Shown here: positions 31,924 to 42,810 of the stretch, piece by piece
Numbering within the stretch: position 1 is the first letter of the stretch
How the letters are laid out: the number at the start of each line of letters is the position of its first letter
NCBI GenBank assembly: GCA_903813345.2
Contig: CAIIXF020000010.1
Location: 12,593,181-12,657,180 of the forward strand
Origin: Owenia fusiformis
Lineage: Eukaryota > Annelida > Polychaeta > Sabellida > Oweniidae
Direction: 5' to 3'
DNA length: 64,000 nucleotides
The notes under the pieces: generated by a model
Database searches by the model: none
The model's input: the letters and a program-made list of their open reading frames with translations, nothing else
Told to the model about the DNA's origin: nothing
Position numbers and translations under genes: made by a program

Positions 31924-33447
31924 TTAACAGGCATGAGCCCTTATTGTGGTCAAATCATTAATGTATTCAGCAGGTATTTCAGGTATGTTGTTTCCATCTA
32001 AATCTAGTTCTGTTAGCATTGGCATGTACAAACATACATCAGATGGGACTTCTTGAAGTGTATTATTTTGTAAAAACAGATTCTTCAATGATGTCATGCT
32101 TCTGAATATGCCATCTGGTAATGTTGTTAGTTTGTTATAGTCAAGGTCAAGTCTGGTCAGTGATGTCAAGTTATTGAATATGCCATCTGGTAATGTTGCT
32201 AGGTTATTAGAGTCAAGGAAAAGTTTTGTTAGTGATGTTAGGTTGCTGAATATGCCATCTGGTAATAGTGTTAGGTTATTAGAGTCAAGGTAAAGGTAAT
32301 CCAGGGATGATAACTTACTAAATATGCCATCTGGTAATGTTGCTAGGTCATTAGAGTCAAGGAAAAGATATGCCAGGGATGTTAAGTCACTGAATATGCC
32401 ATCTGGTAATGTTGTTAAATCATTATAGCTAAGGTGAAGTTGTATCAATGATGTCAAGCCACTGAATATGCCATCTGGTAATGTTGTTAGTTTGTTATAG
32501 TCAAGGTCAAGTCTGGTCAGTGATGTCAAGTTATTGAATATGCCATCTGGTAATGTTGTTAGTTTGTTATAGTCAAGGTCAAGTCTGGTCAGTGATGTCA
32601 AGTTATTGAATATGCCATCTGGTAATGTTGCTAGGTTATTAGAGTCAAGGAAAAGTTTTGTTAGTGATGTTAGGTTGCTGAATATGCCATCTGGTAATAG
32701 TGTTAGGTTATTAGAGTCAAGGTAAAGGTAATCCAGGGATGATAACTTACTAAATATGCCATCTGGTAATGTTGCTAGGTCATTAGAGTCAAGGAAAAGA
32801 TATGCCAGGGATGTTAAGTCACTGAATATGCCATCTGGTAATGTTGTTAAATCATTATAGCTAAGGTGAAGTTGTATCAATGATGTCAAGCCACTGAATA
32901 TGCCATCTGGTAATGTTGTTAGGTCATTATTGCTCAAGTGAAGTTGTGCCAGTGATGTCAAGCCTTTGAATACGCCATCTGGTAATGTTGTAAGTTTATT
33001 TTCACTAAGATATAGGGTGGTTAGCGATGTCAAGCTACTGAATATGCCATCTGGTAATGTTTTCAGTTCATTAAAGGAAAGGTCAAGGCTGGTCAGTGAT
33101 GTCAAATCACTGAATGTGCCATCTGGTATTGTTGTTAGTCCATTATAGCAAAGGTTAAGATATTTCAGAGTTGCTAACTTACTGAATATATCATTTGGTA
33201 ATTTTGTCAGTTTATTAGAACTCAGAACTAATTGTTCCAATGATTCCAAACCAGTGAATGCACCTTCTTCAATAGTACTTATGTTATTGTCTTGTAGATA
33301 CAGCTTGTGCTTTTGCTGAGATTCCTTGAATGTGTCTCTTGTTATTTTTGTAAGTATCTTATTGCTTAGACTTAGTTCTTTAACAGCAGGGTATTGGAAA
33401 GCCACTTGGTACATGATCGACATCACAATAATCTTCCATACCATATT
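31924..33447 (-). CDS. Short LRR gene D, main exon, probably secreted
   Basis: With its first exon it encodes about 515 residues: signal peptide (MAAADKMK-NMVWKIIVMSIMYQ), about 18 LRRs and a cap. It stops at IRAHAC, just where B and C continue into the rest of the cap, the stalk and the membrane segment. The final Cys lies where C has its second cap Cys (SDFC), so a cap disulphide with DVC may still form. Exon 2 has its own ATG (33444) after AAT, where A-C have GTG, so a single-exon start is possible here, but the conserved upstream exon fits better. The LRR field contains a perfect-looking 432-bp duplication. The product is predicted as extracellular and soluble unless an unseen 3' exon exists (a weak GTTAAG near the stop is the only candidate donor). 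Confidence 0.85.
   Translation of the reverse strand, partial: NMVWKIIVMSIMYQVAFQYPAVKELSLSNKILTKITRDTFKESQQKHKLYLQDNNISTIEEGAFTGLESLEQLVLSSNKLTKLPNDIFSKLATLKYLNLCYNGLTTIPDGTFSDLTSLTSLDLSFNELKTLPDGIFSSLTSLTTLYLSENKLTTLPDGVFKGLTSLAQLHLSNNDLTTLPDGIFSGLTSLIQLHLSYNDLTTLPDGIFSDLTSLAYLFLDSNDLATLPDGIFSKLSSLDYLYLDSNNLTLLPDGIFSNLTSLTKLFLDSNNLATLPDGIFNNLTSLTRLDLDYNKLTTLPDGIFNNLTSLTRLDLDYNKLTTLPDGIFSGLTSLIQLHLSYNDLTTLPDGIFSDLTSLAYLFLDSNDLATLPDGIFSKLSSLDYLYLDSNNLTLLPDGIFSNLTSLTKLFLDSNNLATLPDGIFNNLTSLTRLDLDYNKLTTLPDGIFRSMTSLKNLFLQNNTLQEVPSDVCLYMPMLTELDLDGNNIPEIPAEYINDLTTIRAHAC
32103..32960 (-). repeat. 432-bp tandem duplication inside gene D
   Basis: GTTAAGTCACTGAATATGCC at 32381 recurs at 32813, and the surrounding text repeats without visible change. 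The 432 bp equal six 72-bp LRR modules, so the frame and register are kept. The lack of divergence implies a very recent event. Confidence 0.9.
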
Positions 33448-33698
33448 CTGAAAGAATCAAGTGAAAAAGTTAGCATGGTGATGTTATTGACAAGAAAATA
33501 TGTATTTTATTTTACCTGATATCGGCTACGATGTGGTAGGCATATTTGTTTTGATTGTATAGAATCAGAATATGTAGGTTCAAAAGTGTGTGAACATCTT
33601 CAGGATTTGCCTCAGAAATTATGAACTAGAATTTTTATCGTCATACTTGTTATTTGAGTGAATGAACTGTATATTGTGAATGTAGATATGCAGGATTA

Positions 33699-33767
33699 AA
33701 GTCAATTCCATCCCCATTTTTAAGTCAATGGCATCCCCATTTTTAAGTCAATGGCATTCCCATTTTT
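33699..33767. repeat. 23-bp AAGTCAATGGCATCCCCATT array, left part
   Basis: Tandem AAGTCAATGGCATCCCCATT+TTT units. The array continues at 35376-35440, so the element between them was inserted into it. Confidence 0.85.
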
Positions 33768-35375
33768 ATGTCACCACCAAAAGTGGTGACATATTGTTAT
33801 GGTCTCCGTTTTTTTGCGACGGCGGTTGGAGGTTGGCGTCCGGCGTCTGTAACAATTTCTTACAACTTCCTACAACTTAACAAATACTGTTTAGACTGAC
33901 TTCAGTTTTTTTCTAAATCATCTACATGTTCTCAGAAGTTCAAGTCTGACTTTAGATTTGACATTTGACCTTCAATGACCTTCTCAAGGTCAAAAAGGTA
34001 TTTTTTCAACTTGCTTCACATTGACTAAATTTTTTTTCAAAATCATCTACATGTTCTCAGAAATTCAAATCTGACTTTAGATTTGACATTTGACCTTCAA
34101 ATCTGACTTAAGATTTGACATTTGACCTTCAATGACCTTCTCAAGGTCAAAAAAGGTCAAAAAGGTCTGTTTTCAACTTGCTTCAAATTGACTAAATTTT
34201 TTTTTCAAAATCATCTACGTGTTCTCAGAAATTCATATCTGACTTAAGATTTGACATTTGACCATCAATGACCTTCTCAAGGTCAAAAAAGGTCAAAAAG
34301 GTCTGTTTTCAACTTGTTTCAAATTGACTAAAAAATTTTTTCAAAATCATCTACGTGTTCTCAGAAATTCAAATCTGACTCTCAAAGTCAAAAAAGGTCA
34401 AAAAGGTCTTTTTTCAACTTGCTTCAAATTGACTAATTTTTTTTTAAAAATCATCTACATGTTCTCAGAAATTCAAATCTGACTTTAGATTTGACATTTG
34501 ACCTTCAATGACCTTCTCAATGTCAAAAAAGGTCAAAAAGGTCTTTTTTCAACTTGCTTCAAATTGACTAATTTTTTTTTTCAAAATCATCGACTTTAGA
34601 TTTGACTTAAGATTAAACATTTGACCTTCAATGACCTTCTCAAAGTCAAAAAAGGTCAAAAAGGTCTTTTTTCAACTTGCTTCAAATTGACTAAATTTTT
34701 TTTCAAAATCATCTACATGTTCTCAGAAATTCAAATCTGACTTTAGATTTGACATTTGACCTTCAATGACCTTCTCAATGTCAAAAAAGGTCAAAAAGGT
34801 CTTTTTTCAACTTGCTTCAAATTGACTAATTTATTTTTTCAAAATCATCTACATGTTCTCAGAAATTCAAATCTGACTTTAAATTTGACATTTGACCTTT
34901 AATGACCTTCTCAAGGTCAAAAAAGGTCTGTTTTCAACTTGCTTTAAATTGACCATATTTTTTTTTCAAAATCATCTACATCTCGTCAGAAGTTCAAATT
35001 TGACTTTACAAGTTCTCAGAAGTTCAAATCTGACTTTAGATTTGACCTTCAATGACCTTATCAAGGTCAAAAAGGTCTTTTTTCAACTTGCTTCAAATTG
35101 ACTAATTTTTTTTTCAAAATCATCTACATGTTCTCAGAAGTTCAAATCTGACTTTAGATTTGACATTTGACCTTCAATGACCTTCTCAATGTCAAAAAAA
35201 GTCAAAGAGGTATTTTTTCAACTTGCTTCAAATTGACGAATTTTTTTTCAAAATCATCTACATGTTCTAAGAAGTTCAAATCAAACCTTCTTAAGGTCAA
35301 AAGGTATTTTCCAACTTGCTTTAAATTGACCAAATTGTTTTAGGTGGTGACATTTTGTCATGTTAATGCCTTGTT
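33768..35375. mobile_element. Repeat-cored element, family 2, large copy
   Basis: The head is a palindrome (33769-33791, arms TGTCACCAC/GTGGTGACA) followed by TATTGTTATGGTCTCC. The core is a long array of TTCAAATCTGACTTTAGATT and AAAAAGGTC-rich units of irregular length (about 105-170 bp). The tail is AGGTGGTGACATTTTGTCAT and ends TGCCTTGTT. Flanking 23-bp repeats on both sides show the insertion site. It lies within the intron of gene D. It is non-coding and resembles Helitron-related, tandem-repeat-cored elements of bivalves in layout (inferred). Confidence 0.7.
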
Positions 35376-35440
35376 AAGTCAATGGCATCCCCATTTTTAA
35401 GTCAATGGCATTCCCATTTTTAAGTCAATGGCATCCAGCC

Positions 35441-36268
35441 TGAAATCCTCATTATCTCAGAAGAACACAAGTTGATCAATCTCAACGAATAGATTAATGT
35501 GGGAGAGTATTGGTAGAATCCATTTTCAATAGTAAGAACTATAGGGGTTCTTTAACAGGACATTAAAGCTAAATAAGGTCTTTTAAAAAAAATTAGTAGA
35601 AGTGCTATCCGTTATATATTCTGCTATGATAATTAAAGAATATGAAACAAAATTACCCTGTGTCACAGGCTGGTATTGAAAGATTTGTCTGCTGTGACAG
35701 AGCATGTTATTTTTCATAAAAACACTAAGAAAACCACACAATTTATTTTTAAATCATATGTTTCGTTATACCAAAGAAAATTACTTACTCCATGCAATGG
35801 ATATATCATTGCGGGTAACTTTCACTTCTGATTGAAGTTCCATAACGCTAAGAGGAAGAGCTATTCAAAATGGCGCCGAAGTATCATACTCCAAAATGTA
35901 CCATTTCTTGTTTGACTTTATACTGGCACGATATACTGACACAAAATATTTAATATGTTTTCAGCATAACTATGAAGGTATGAGATGTTGATGTATTAGG
36001 TCTTTTTAGTACTTTTATAAAAAATAATATTTATATTTGTTGTCTGCTGTGATGGAGCAGTTGCAAATGTGAACTGTGAAACTGGTCTGTCAGAGGAGAC
36101 AAAAATGTTAACATTATTTTTTTAAAAGATTAAAAAGGCCTATTGAAGAAGACCTCAATGGTGGAATCTGGGATCTTAAATGAATTATCAGACTAGTTTA
36201 ATTCTGTTTGCCATGTTAAGTTATGAACCTATATTTTACTGTAACATTTATGAAAAGTTGCCTTTGTA
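35441..36268. other. Gene D intron, unique part
   Basis: AT-rich, with a TCTGCTGTGACAGAGCA-like motif near 35690 and a related one near 36042. The last part (about 36220-36268) aligns with the intron start region of A-C (AACATTTATGAAAAGTT). Confidence 0.45.
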
Positions 36269-37512
36269 CAAGGTGGGCTAAAAAAACGTCCACATTTTTA
36301 TTTTTGTAATATCTTTGCTGTTATGTTTGAAATATTCATAAATCATATATCATTGGAAAGTTAATTCAATTTCAAACAAAATGATGTATGATTCATAGAA
36401 TATGAATGACTATTGATGACTCCATGAGATTCTCCATATTATGAGTTTTTACTGTTGAAAACAAGAGTTTGCTATATAACTGCATAATATTACATTGCTT
36501 AGTCAACACTTTTAAGCTTTTACGTGTAAAGAAAACGTATTGGAGTTCAATTTTATTGTTTGTGAATCATTTTATAGCTCTAAAATAATCATAGAACCTA
36601 TTTTTATTTATTGTAGCTCCTTATAAAGTTACATGGTTCGATAATATTGATATTTGTTTCAAACATGTTTTGCAAAGAAACTCAGTTGAAATAATGCCAT
36701 AGCCCATTATATGGAAAAATATCTATTATTTCTTCTGTTGGTGTCTTTACTTACATTGTCTGCCATTTAAAATGTCAGTTTAGTTTTATAATATACACAT
36801 ACTATGTAATATTCCATCAATCTGATTGGTTGGTTACCTTGTGAGTTTTCCCATCTCACATGGCCGTCTCACACGTTACTAGAGGCAACCAGTGATGACA
36901 TTTTATATTTTTAAAGAAAGCTTATGTGATACACGAAATATTCCACTCGGGATACAATGTATCACCACTCAAGCTTCGCTTTCATGGATGATATAGTATT
37001 ACCTTTCGTGGAATATTTCCTGTATCACATGCTGAAACGTGTGATAACTGATAGTACAACATCATTATTGCCCATTTCATGATAATTTTAGTCTTAAAAA
37101 GTCATCTCTTAAATGTCTTGAAAATGAGTAAATATCCAACTATTTGATACAGACTTCATTACATTATTTAAGCTATATTACCATATATTACTATCAAACT
37201 GGTAACAGATCTCAATGATATTGCATTTGTAAATCAATTTGCTTTAATTTTAAACATAAATCAACAATTTTGACCCTCCCAAAACTTACTCATTATGGCT
37301 GTATCTGTCTGGTCAATTCTCAGCATTATTTATTCAGTAATTGGCAAATCATGATTTTGACCCCTGTGGTAAACAAATACTCATTTCTATTGAATGAATT
37401 ATGTATTTTGTTGGGAATTGAATTGTATGTCCAATGATATATAGTTCATACATTTGTCTGTAATATCTGCAAGGTTGTAGCAAAAAAATGTAGACATTTT
37501 TGGCCCACCCTG
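36269..37512. mobile_element. Mariner-like non-autonomous element in gene D intron
   Basis: Ends CAAGGTGGGCTAAAAAAACG on the left and, read inward on the other strand, CAGGGTGGGCCAAAAATGTC, with TA on both sides. Inverted similarity continues about 140 bp inward with divergence. No transposase. It carries a nested foldback (36930-37035). Comparison with A-C shows that about 45 bp of intron beside it is missing in D. Confidence 0.85.
36930..37035. other. Foldback nested in the mariner-like element
   Basis: Arms ATGTGATACACGAAATATTC and GAATATTTCCTGTATCACAT pair with a few mismatches around a loop containing CACTCGGG and AAGCTTCGCTTTC. The style resembles the foldback at 4517-4620. Confidence 0.65.
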
Positions 37513-37519
37513 TAAATAC

Positions 37520-37543
37520 CTTCATCTTGTCAGCTGCTGCCAT
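37520..37543 (-). CDS. First coding exon of LRR gene D
   Basis: Encodes MAAADKMK as in A and B and is followed by GTATTT as donor. Only seven bases of original intron (GTATTTA) remain before a mariner-like element begins at 37512. The intron to 33447 is 4072 bp against 301 bp in A-C, mostly because it took in two elements. An open frame continues upstream of the ATG here, unlike in A and B. Confidence 0.7.
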
Positions 37544-38345
37544 TGTTCGCTCTGTAGTCAACTGTGAACCAGTGTGGTGCTTGATCTTTGTGCGGTCAAT
37601 AGTATAGTGGTGCAAGTTACAGTTTTAATATCAAATCTTAAGTAAGTTAATCAGATATTATTTTTCATCCCAATTAATGTTAATTTTCCTAGTGATCAGT
37701 TATTTCCATGTGTTCATGTTCTATAATATCTATTTCTTTTGCTATACTAGAATGAGCTACTTTGCAATGTCTTCTGCAGTATTACGATTACTAAATTGTC
37801 CTTTTTAGATAACATTTGTAACTTTTGGTCGGTGCATGATTATAACTCATGTGATGATAGCGATTATATATTTTGGGTCCGCTAACTCCTCAGCATTCGC
37901 ATTAAATTAATGTTTAATGTGTTCTTCAGGTTTTTTAAAGTCATAAAAGTAAAAAAACATTAATAATCTTTTGAATTTTTGAAGGCATACAGTTTTTATA
38001 ATATTCTGTTATATATGTGTTTGAATGCAATGTTACGATTCAATTCATTTTATTATCCTGCCCCAAACAAAGTTCAGTGGATTATAGCAATGCCATCCTT
38101 CGTCCATCTGTCCATTCATGGGTCTGTTCATACGATCTGTACCTGTTGACAGATTTAGTTCAAATTTTTATAATTTTTTTATGATACCTCTTATTATTTC
38201 CTATTTGCAAGGTCTCTAAATCCAAATTTCTTTTCAACAGATTGTATACATGAATATATGAAGATGTACCTTATAAGCAGAGGACCTTTGCTCATGAAGA
38301 AATATCTAATATGGCCACTCAGTTCAAAATGCCAAACCTTTTGTA
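37544..38345 (-). promoter_or_regulatory. 5' flank of LRR gene D
   Basis: Patches align with A/B flanks in the same order: TTGGTCGGTGCATGATTATA near 37828, TGTGTTTGAATGCAATGTTA near 38016, a CATCCTTCGTCCATCTGTCC match near 38093, and a final block near 38270-38340 (GAGGACCTTTGCTCATGAAG). Shared order over 800 bp marks common origin and possibly kept promoter elements. Confidence 0.4.
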
Positions 38346-39422
38346 AAAAATTTTCATTATACATGAAATATTCAAAATGAGAGATTTGATCAGTTATGCT
38401 TAGTTAAATCAAGCATGTTTGGTGCCTTCAGCTTGACATGCTGAAATCAATACTATTCATATTTAGGTTCATAGCCCATAGTTTTCATCAGTAGAGAGCA
38501 CTAATATTTCAGAGTGGCTCTTATTTTTCAGGGGGCCCTAATTTTTTTCAGTAGAGCTCAAAATGGCCATTTTTCAAAAATACCAATTTTGACCAACCTG
38601 ATGTGAAAATTATCACTAAAAATGGACATGATATATCGACTTATATTTGACTTCAGGTTGGACTTTAATTTCATCTTTTATAGGCAGTTCATTTTGAAAG
38701 TACCATCTCAGATTTTGGAGGTGTTCGGATATATAGATTTTACTGTACTTTTTTGAACCTTTAGTCCTTTAATTCTGCAGTTATTTTTTGTCTCTTCATG
38801 AAATGTTACACGTTTTCTCATCTAAGAAATGCAGTATTGAAACATGAAATGAAAATATAGAGAATTATAAGTAATGTCTAAACTTTATAGTCTCTCTGAT
38901 CAGGTATTTTAAAGTGAAGCCTTTTTGTTTTTTCATTTTCTCATTTTTAATTCTACAATCTGATGATCTATGAGGTTTGTCATCTTAATGATTTAGGGTC
39001 AATTTTAGTTTAATCTTGTTAGTTGGTAAAACAGAACTAGTTTGTTGTTTCATTTCACGGGTCTATAGTTTTGTCGGCTTGTCTTGATAAATAACCTTCA
39101 GCAATCATAAATCAAATATCTGACCAGTCATACAGCATTAGAATATTTAGTCTACAATGAGAGGTGTCTTGAATTCTAGATTAGTTTTACGTGTTGTTGG
39201 CTGAAGTGCACCATGTAACTACAAGTATGCTGACCTGAGATGACATATAAAGATCTTGTTACATTTTTTTGCCCAGTTACTATTGACGCAAAACGTGCAT
39301 AATCATATAAAAAATACTGTTAGCACAACATAATTACATGACGTTTTCGTTGTCATATAAAAGTAGTACATTAAACACTTGTTTGCGACAGATGTGTGAC
39401 ACGGAGAAATTTTTTAGCTGTT
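38346..39422. other. AT-rich DNA, no gene seen
   Basis: No ORF, RNA gene or repeat end was recognised. Confidence 0.4.
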
Positions 39423-40193
39423 ATGTCACCAAGAAGTGGTGACATATTGTTATGGTCTCCTTTTTTGTGGTGGCAGTTGGTGGTTTGCGATCATTGGGTG
39501 GTGGTTGGCGTACGTTTGTAACAAATTTTTTAAATTTCTAATAACTAACAAATACTGTTTAGACCGACTTCTTTTTTTTTCCAAATCCTCTACAACTTTT
39601 CAGAAGTTCACATATAAGATTAGACCTTCAATGACCTTTTCAAGGTCTAAAAAGGTTATAAAGGTCTTTTTTCTACTTCCTTCAAATTGACCTTTTTTCA
39701 AAATCATCTACAAGTTATCAGATGTTCAAATCTGACTTTCGATTTAAAATTTGACCTTCAATGGCCTCCTCAAGGTCAAAGAAAGGTCAAAAAGGTCGCT
39801 TCAAATTGACCAATCTTTTTTCAAAATCATCTTCAAGTTCTCAAAAGTTCAAATCTGACTATAGATTTGACCTTCAATGACATTCTCAAGATCAAAAATG
39901 ATTTGACCTTCAATGACCTTCTTAAGGTCAAAAAGGTCTTTTTATTTCAACTTGCTTCAAAATGACCAATTTTTTTTAAAATCATCTACAAGTTCTCAGA
40001 AGTTCAAATCTGACTTTAGATTTGAGATTTCACCTTCAATGACCTTCACAGGGTCAAATATTTGCTTCATATTGACCAATTTTTTCTCAAAATCATCTAC
40101 AGAGTTCTCAGAAATTCAAATCTGACTTGAGATTGAACTAATAATATTATGAACAACTAGGTGGTGACATTTTGTCATGTTAATGCCTTGTTT
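39423..40193. mobile_element. Repeat-cored element, family 2, second copy
   Basis: Head TGTCACCAAGAAGTGGTGAC then ATATTGTTATGGTCTCC. The core is several GTTCAAATCTGACTTTAGAT / AAGGTCAAAAAGGTC units, and the tail is GGTGGTGACATTTTGTCATG...TGCCTTGTT. Shorter than the 33768 copy. Confidence 0.7.
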
Positions 40194-40655
40194 CAACTAT
40201 GTAAGCTATTTTACACTGGTACTTGTAGTTTAACAGAAAAAGTAGTAGAGTGATTTTGTTGAAATTTTATTTGTCAATACTTAATAGCATATTTTACATG
40301 TAATTACATGTAAGGTAGTAAGCGATCATTTTAAAAAATGCTACAACTGAAATAGTTGTGGAGCAATTTTTGATATTTTATGCGAATACTTAGAGACATA
40401 TTACTGTCTAATGACAGGAGTAGGTTGTGTTTTACTGTTGCGCTTATGATGTGCAACTTCTATGTACGTTGACAGACATTATGAAAGCTTTGAGGTGCAA
40501 CCTCTATATATGCTATGAAAGTGTTGAGATTTACTAGGTTATTTTGATCAATTATTTAATGATAATATGTAGAGGAGTATCTAATAGGTTAGTACAACCA
40601 TGGGCTTTCTCTCAACTGCCCATGGTACAATATATAAAATCTCCTAGTATTTGTG

Positions 40656-40808
40656 GACAGTGTTCGGTAGTTGGTGTTTGGTAATCAGTGTTTGCCAGTC
40701 AGCATTTGCAACAAATAGCACATGTTTAATTGTAAACTTAGTTATCTATGAATAAAAAATCTGTAACAAATGGCTTGTGGTAACATTTTATATGTTATTA
40801 ATGCCTAA
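40656..40808. mobile_element. Relict of repeat-cored element family 2
   Basis: Decayed coreless copy: GTTGGTGTTTGGTAATCAGT, AGCATTTGCAACAAATAGCA, then GGCTTGTGGTAACATTTTAT and TTAATGCCTAAC in the family's order. The head is lost. Confidence 0.45.
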
Positions 40809-41971
40809 CAAAATATATGACTTTCCATAAAGTATATATGAGCCTCTAGTTCCAATTCTCAGTATCTAGTTAAATATACATATCTTCTTAACATTTTGTA
40901 GTCTATTTAACACCATCACAAATTCTTGAGTATTCAGGGGTCAATAGCCAAATCATCTATACAATTTGTTCAAATATTAGTAATAGATTAGTTTAACTGC
41001 ATCGCTGTTTAATAGTTTTGTATTTTATGGAATTCTGATATGAAGAGGTCCAGATGACCCCTGAAAGGTGGCACTATATTTCCATAAGATCGCAGTATAA
41101 TTTCCATAATTGTTTTTTTATTGCATCAATACTGTATAGCTATTAGGGAATTAGGCTTATTGCAGTTTAATTGTATGTATAATGCCCTGGTTTTGATTTA
41201 TAGAAATGGAAACAGTTTCCAAGTTTGAATGGGAACATTGTTATCCTATAGGGGATAGAAAATTCTTCAATATGTTTTTCTTTACAATTAAAGCCCCCGT
41301 ATAAAGTTTAAACCACTTTGGCCTTTATCATAGTTTTACCCAATATTACCAAAATGTAGTATGTGAAACTTATTTTATTCCAAAAAGTTGATTTTGAAGG
41401 ACTTTTTGTTACAAATAATTTCAAATAATCAAATAATTTTTCAAATCATGGAAAGTAATATTTGAAACATTAAATTATATTTTCAAACTTTGCACGGGAC
41501 CTTTAATAATGATTAATATTTTGATTTTTTCACAAAATTGCAAAATAACATGTTTAATTGACCTGCAGTATATTGGGAATTGTAGTGAATTTCATAACTG
41601 ATGTCTTATGAGAATATAAATATATATGTATAATATATAAAAAACTCTGCTAAAGAAGTCCAATATGGTCACTCAAGTCAGTTTTATATTCCTTATAAGT
41701 TGTTATAATGACAAAAGCAGAGGGTTAATATTCATTGACCTAAAGATTAAATGTTGAAATAATTCAATTAGTTGATTGGTCAGTTAATGCCAGCTGTTGT
41801 GTTAATTCTTCAATTCCCTAATAGCAATGTCCAAAGCTTCCTTGTAAAAGATCAGCTGCATATATGAATCTCATTTCCTACTCAATAAATTGAAAAAGAC
41901 AAACATTTGTGGAGTTCCAAGTGCTCTGAGCAACTCTATTCTGACTCTTGCCAAAGTGCTCTAACTTGACC
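40809..41971. other. AT-rich DNA, no gene seen
   Basis: A fragment near 41650 (CCAATATGGTCACTCAAGTC) recalls the distal 5' flank of the LRR genes. Otherwise nothing was recognised. Confidence 0.35.
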
Positions 41972-42810
41972 CTAGTATTCTGGGATTATGTACTTTATCA
42001 AATACACTTGGTTTTCAATTAACCATTCAACTAATGTTTCTAAAGAGATTAATGCTGGAATTCGATCAACCAAACTAATCATATTGCGCTTCATGTACAA
42101 ATATGGCTGCCTCGAACGTTCATAAAAGGGCCTCCATTTATTTATATGAATTAGCAGGGTACCTATTGAGGGATGACACGTCCCCGGGTGTATGACCTTT
42201 ACAATGGAACACTCGGGAGCAATTTGATATTGAAAAAGAATATTCAGATATTTGGTCCAAATTATCAAAAACAGGGCAACATTTTGAGGCCCACACTTTC
42301 TCTTTAAAGTTTTTGAACACCATCGCGCCTCCCTACCTTGTGAATTTTCAGATTTGATAAAATAAGTGAACTGGGAATATTGGGTTGTCAGAATAGTTGG
42401 GCAAGAATCCAAAGATTTGGGCAAACTATAACAGCTTGGCCTCCACAACCATTCATTTTGTATTTCCATATAAAACTGTAACCCATCTCTTTCAAAGTTA
42501 TTTGAAAACTGTATTTTTCACCAATGATCACGAAATAGTTTTTAATGATAGCAGTTTATCACATATCTATCAACATCTGAATGCAGGTTTTATACATCAT
42601 GTAACTTGGGGAATTTCGAGTGAAAGTATTCTTTATGTCGCAATGTTTGGATAACTTTTTAGAAAACCATTCACTTGTTAAAGGATAAGGCATAACGTAA
42701 GGTGCAATTCCGTAAAAACACTCAATAATTTCAATAAATTTGAATTTACCAAACACTCCTGATTTCTTAGACAGATAGAATGATCCAGTGGCCTCGGTTG
42801 GATTCACCAT
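41972..42810 (-). pseudogene. Unrecognised decayed ORF cluster
   Basis: Two minus-strand open stretches (42559-42810 and 41972-42469, with a further one at 42138-42323 in another frame) lie end to end, separated by stops. Their residue mix, with many W, P, R and Y, is less biased than the surrounding AT-rich noise. That pattern suggests a once-coding gene broken by frameshifts. I cannot assign a family. Candidates are a host gene fossil, a transposon gene, or an integrated viral gene; none is demonstrated. There is also an open plus-strand stretch at 42397-42654, so chance remains possible. Confidence 0.25.

Noticed and set aside
37349-37615. Minus-strand 88-codon ORF containing MAAADKMK
   Set aside because: Only the MAAADKMK part is conserved with A-C. 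The rest downstream is read-through of the donor into a mariner-like element, so it is exon 1 plus intron, not a separate gene.
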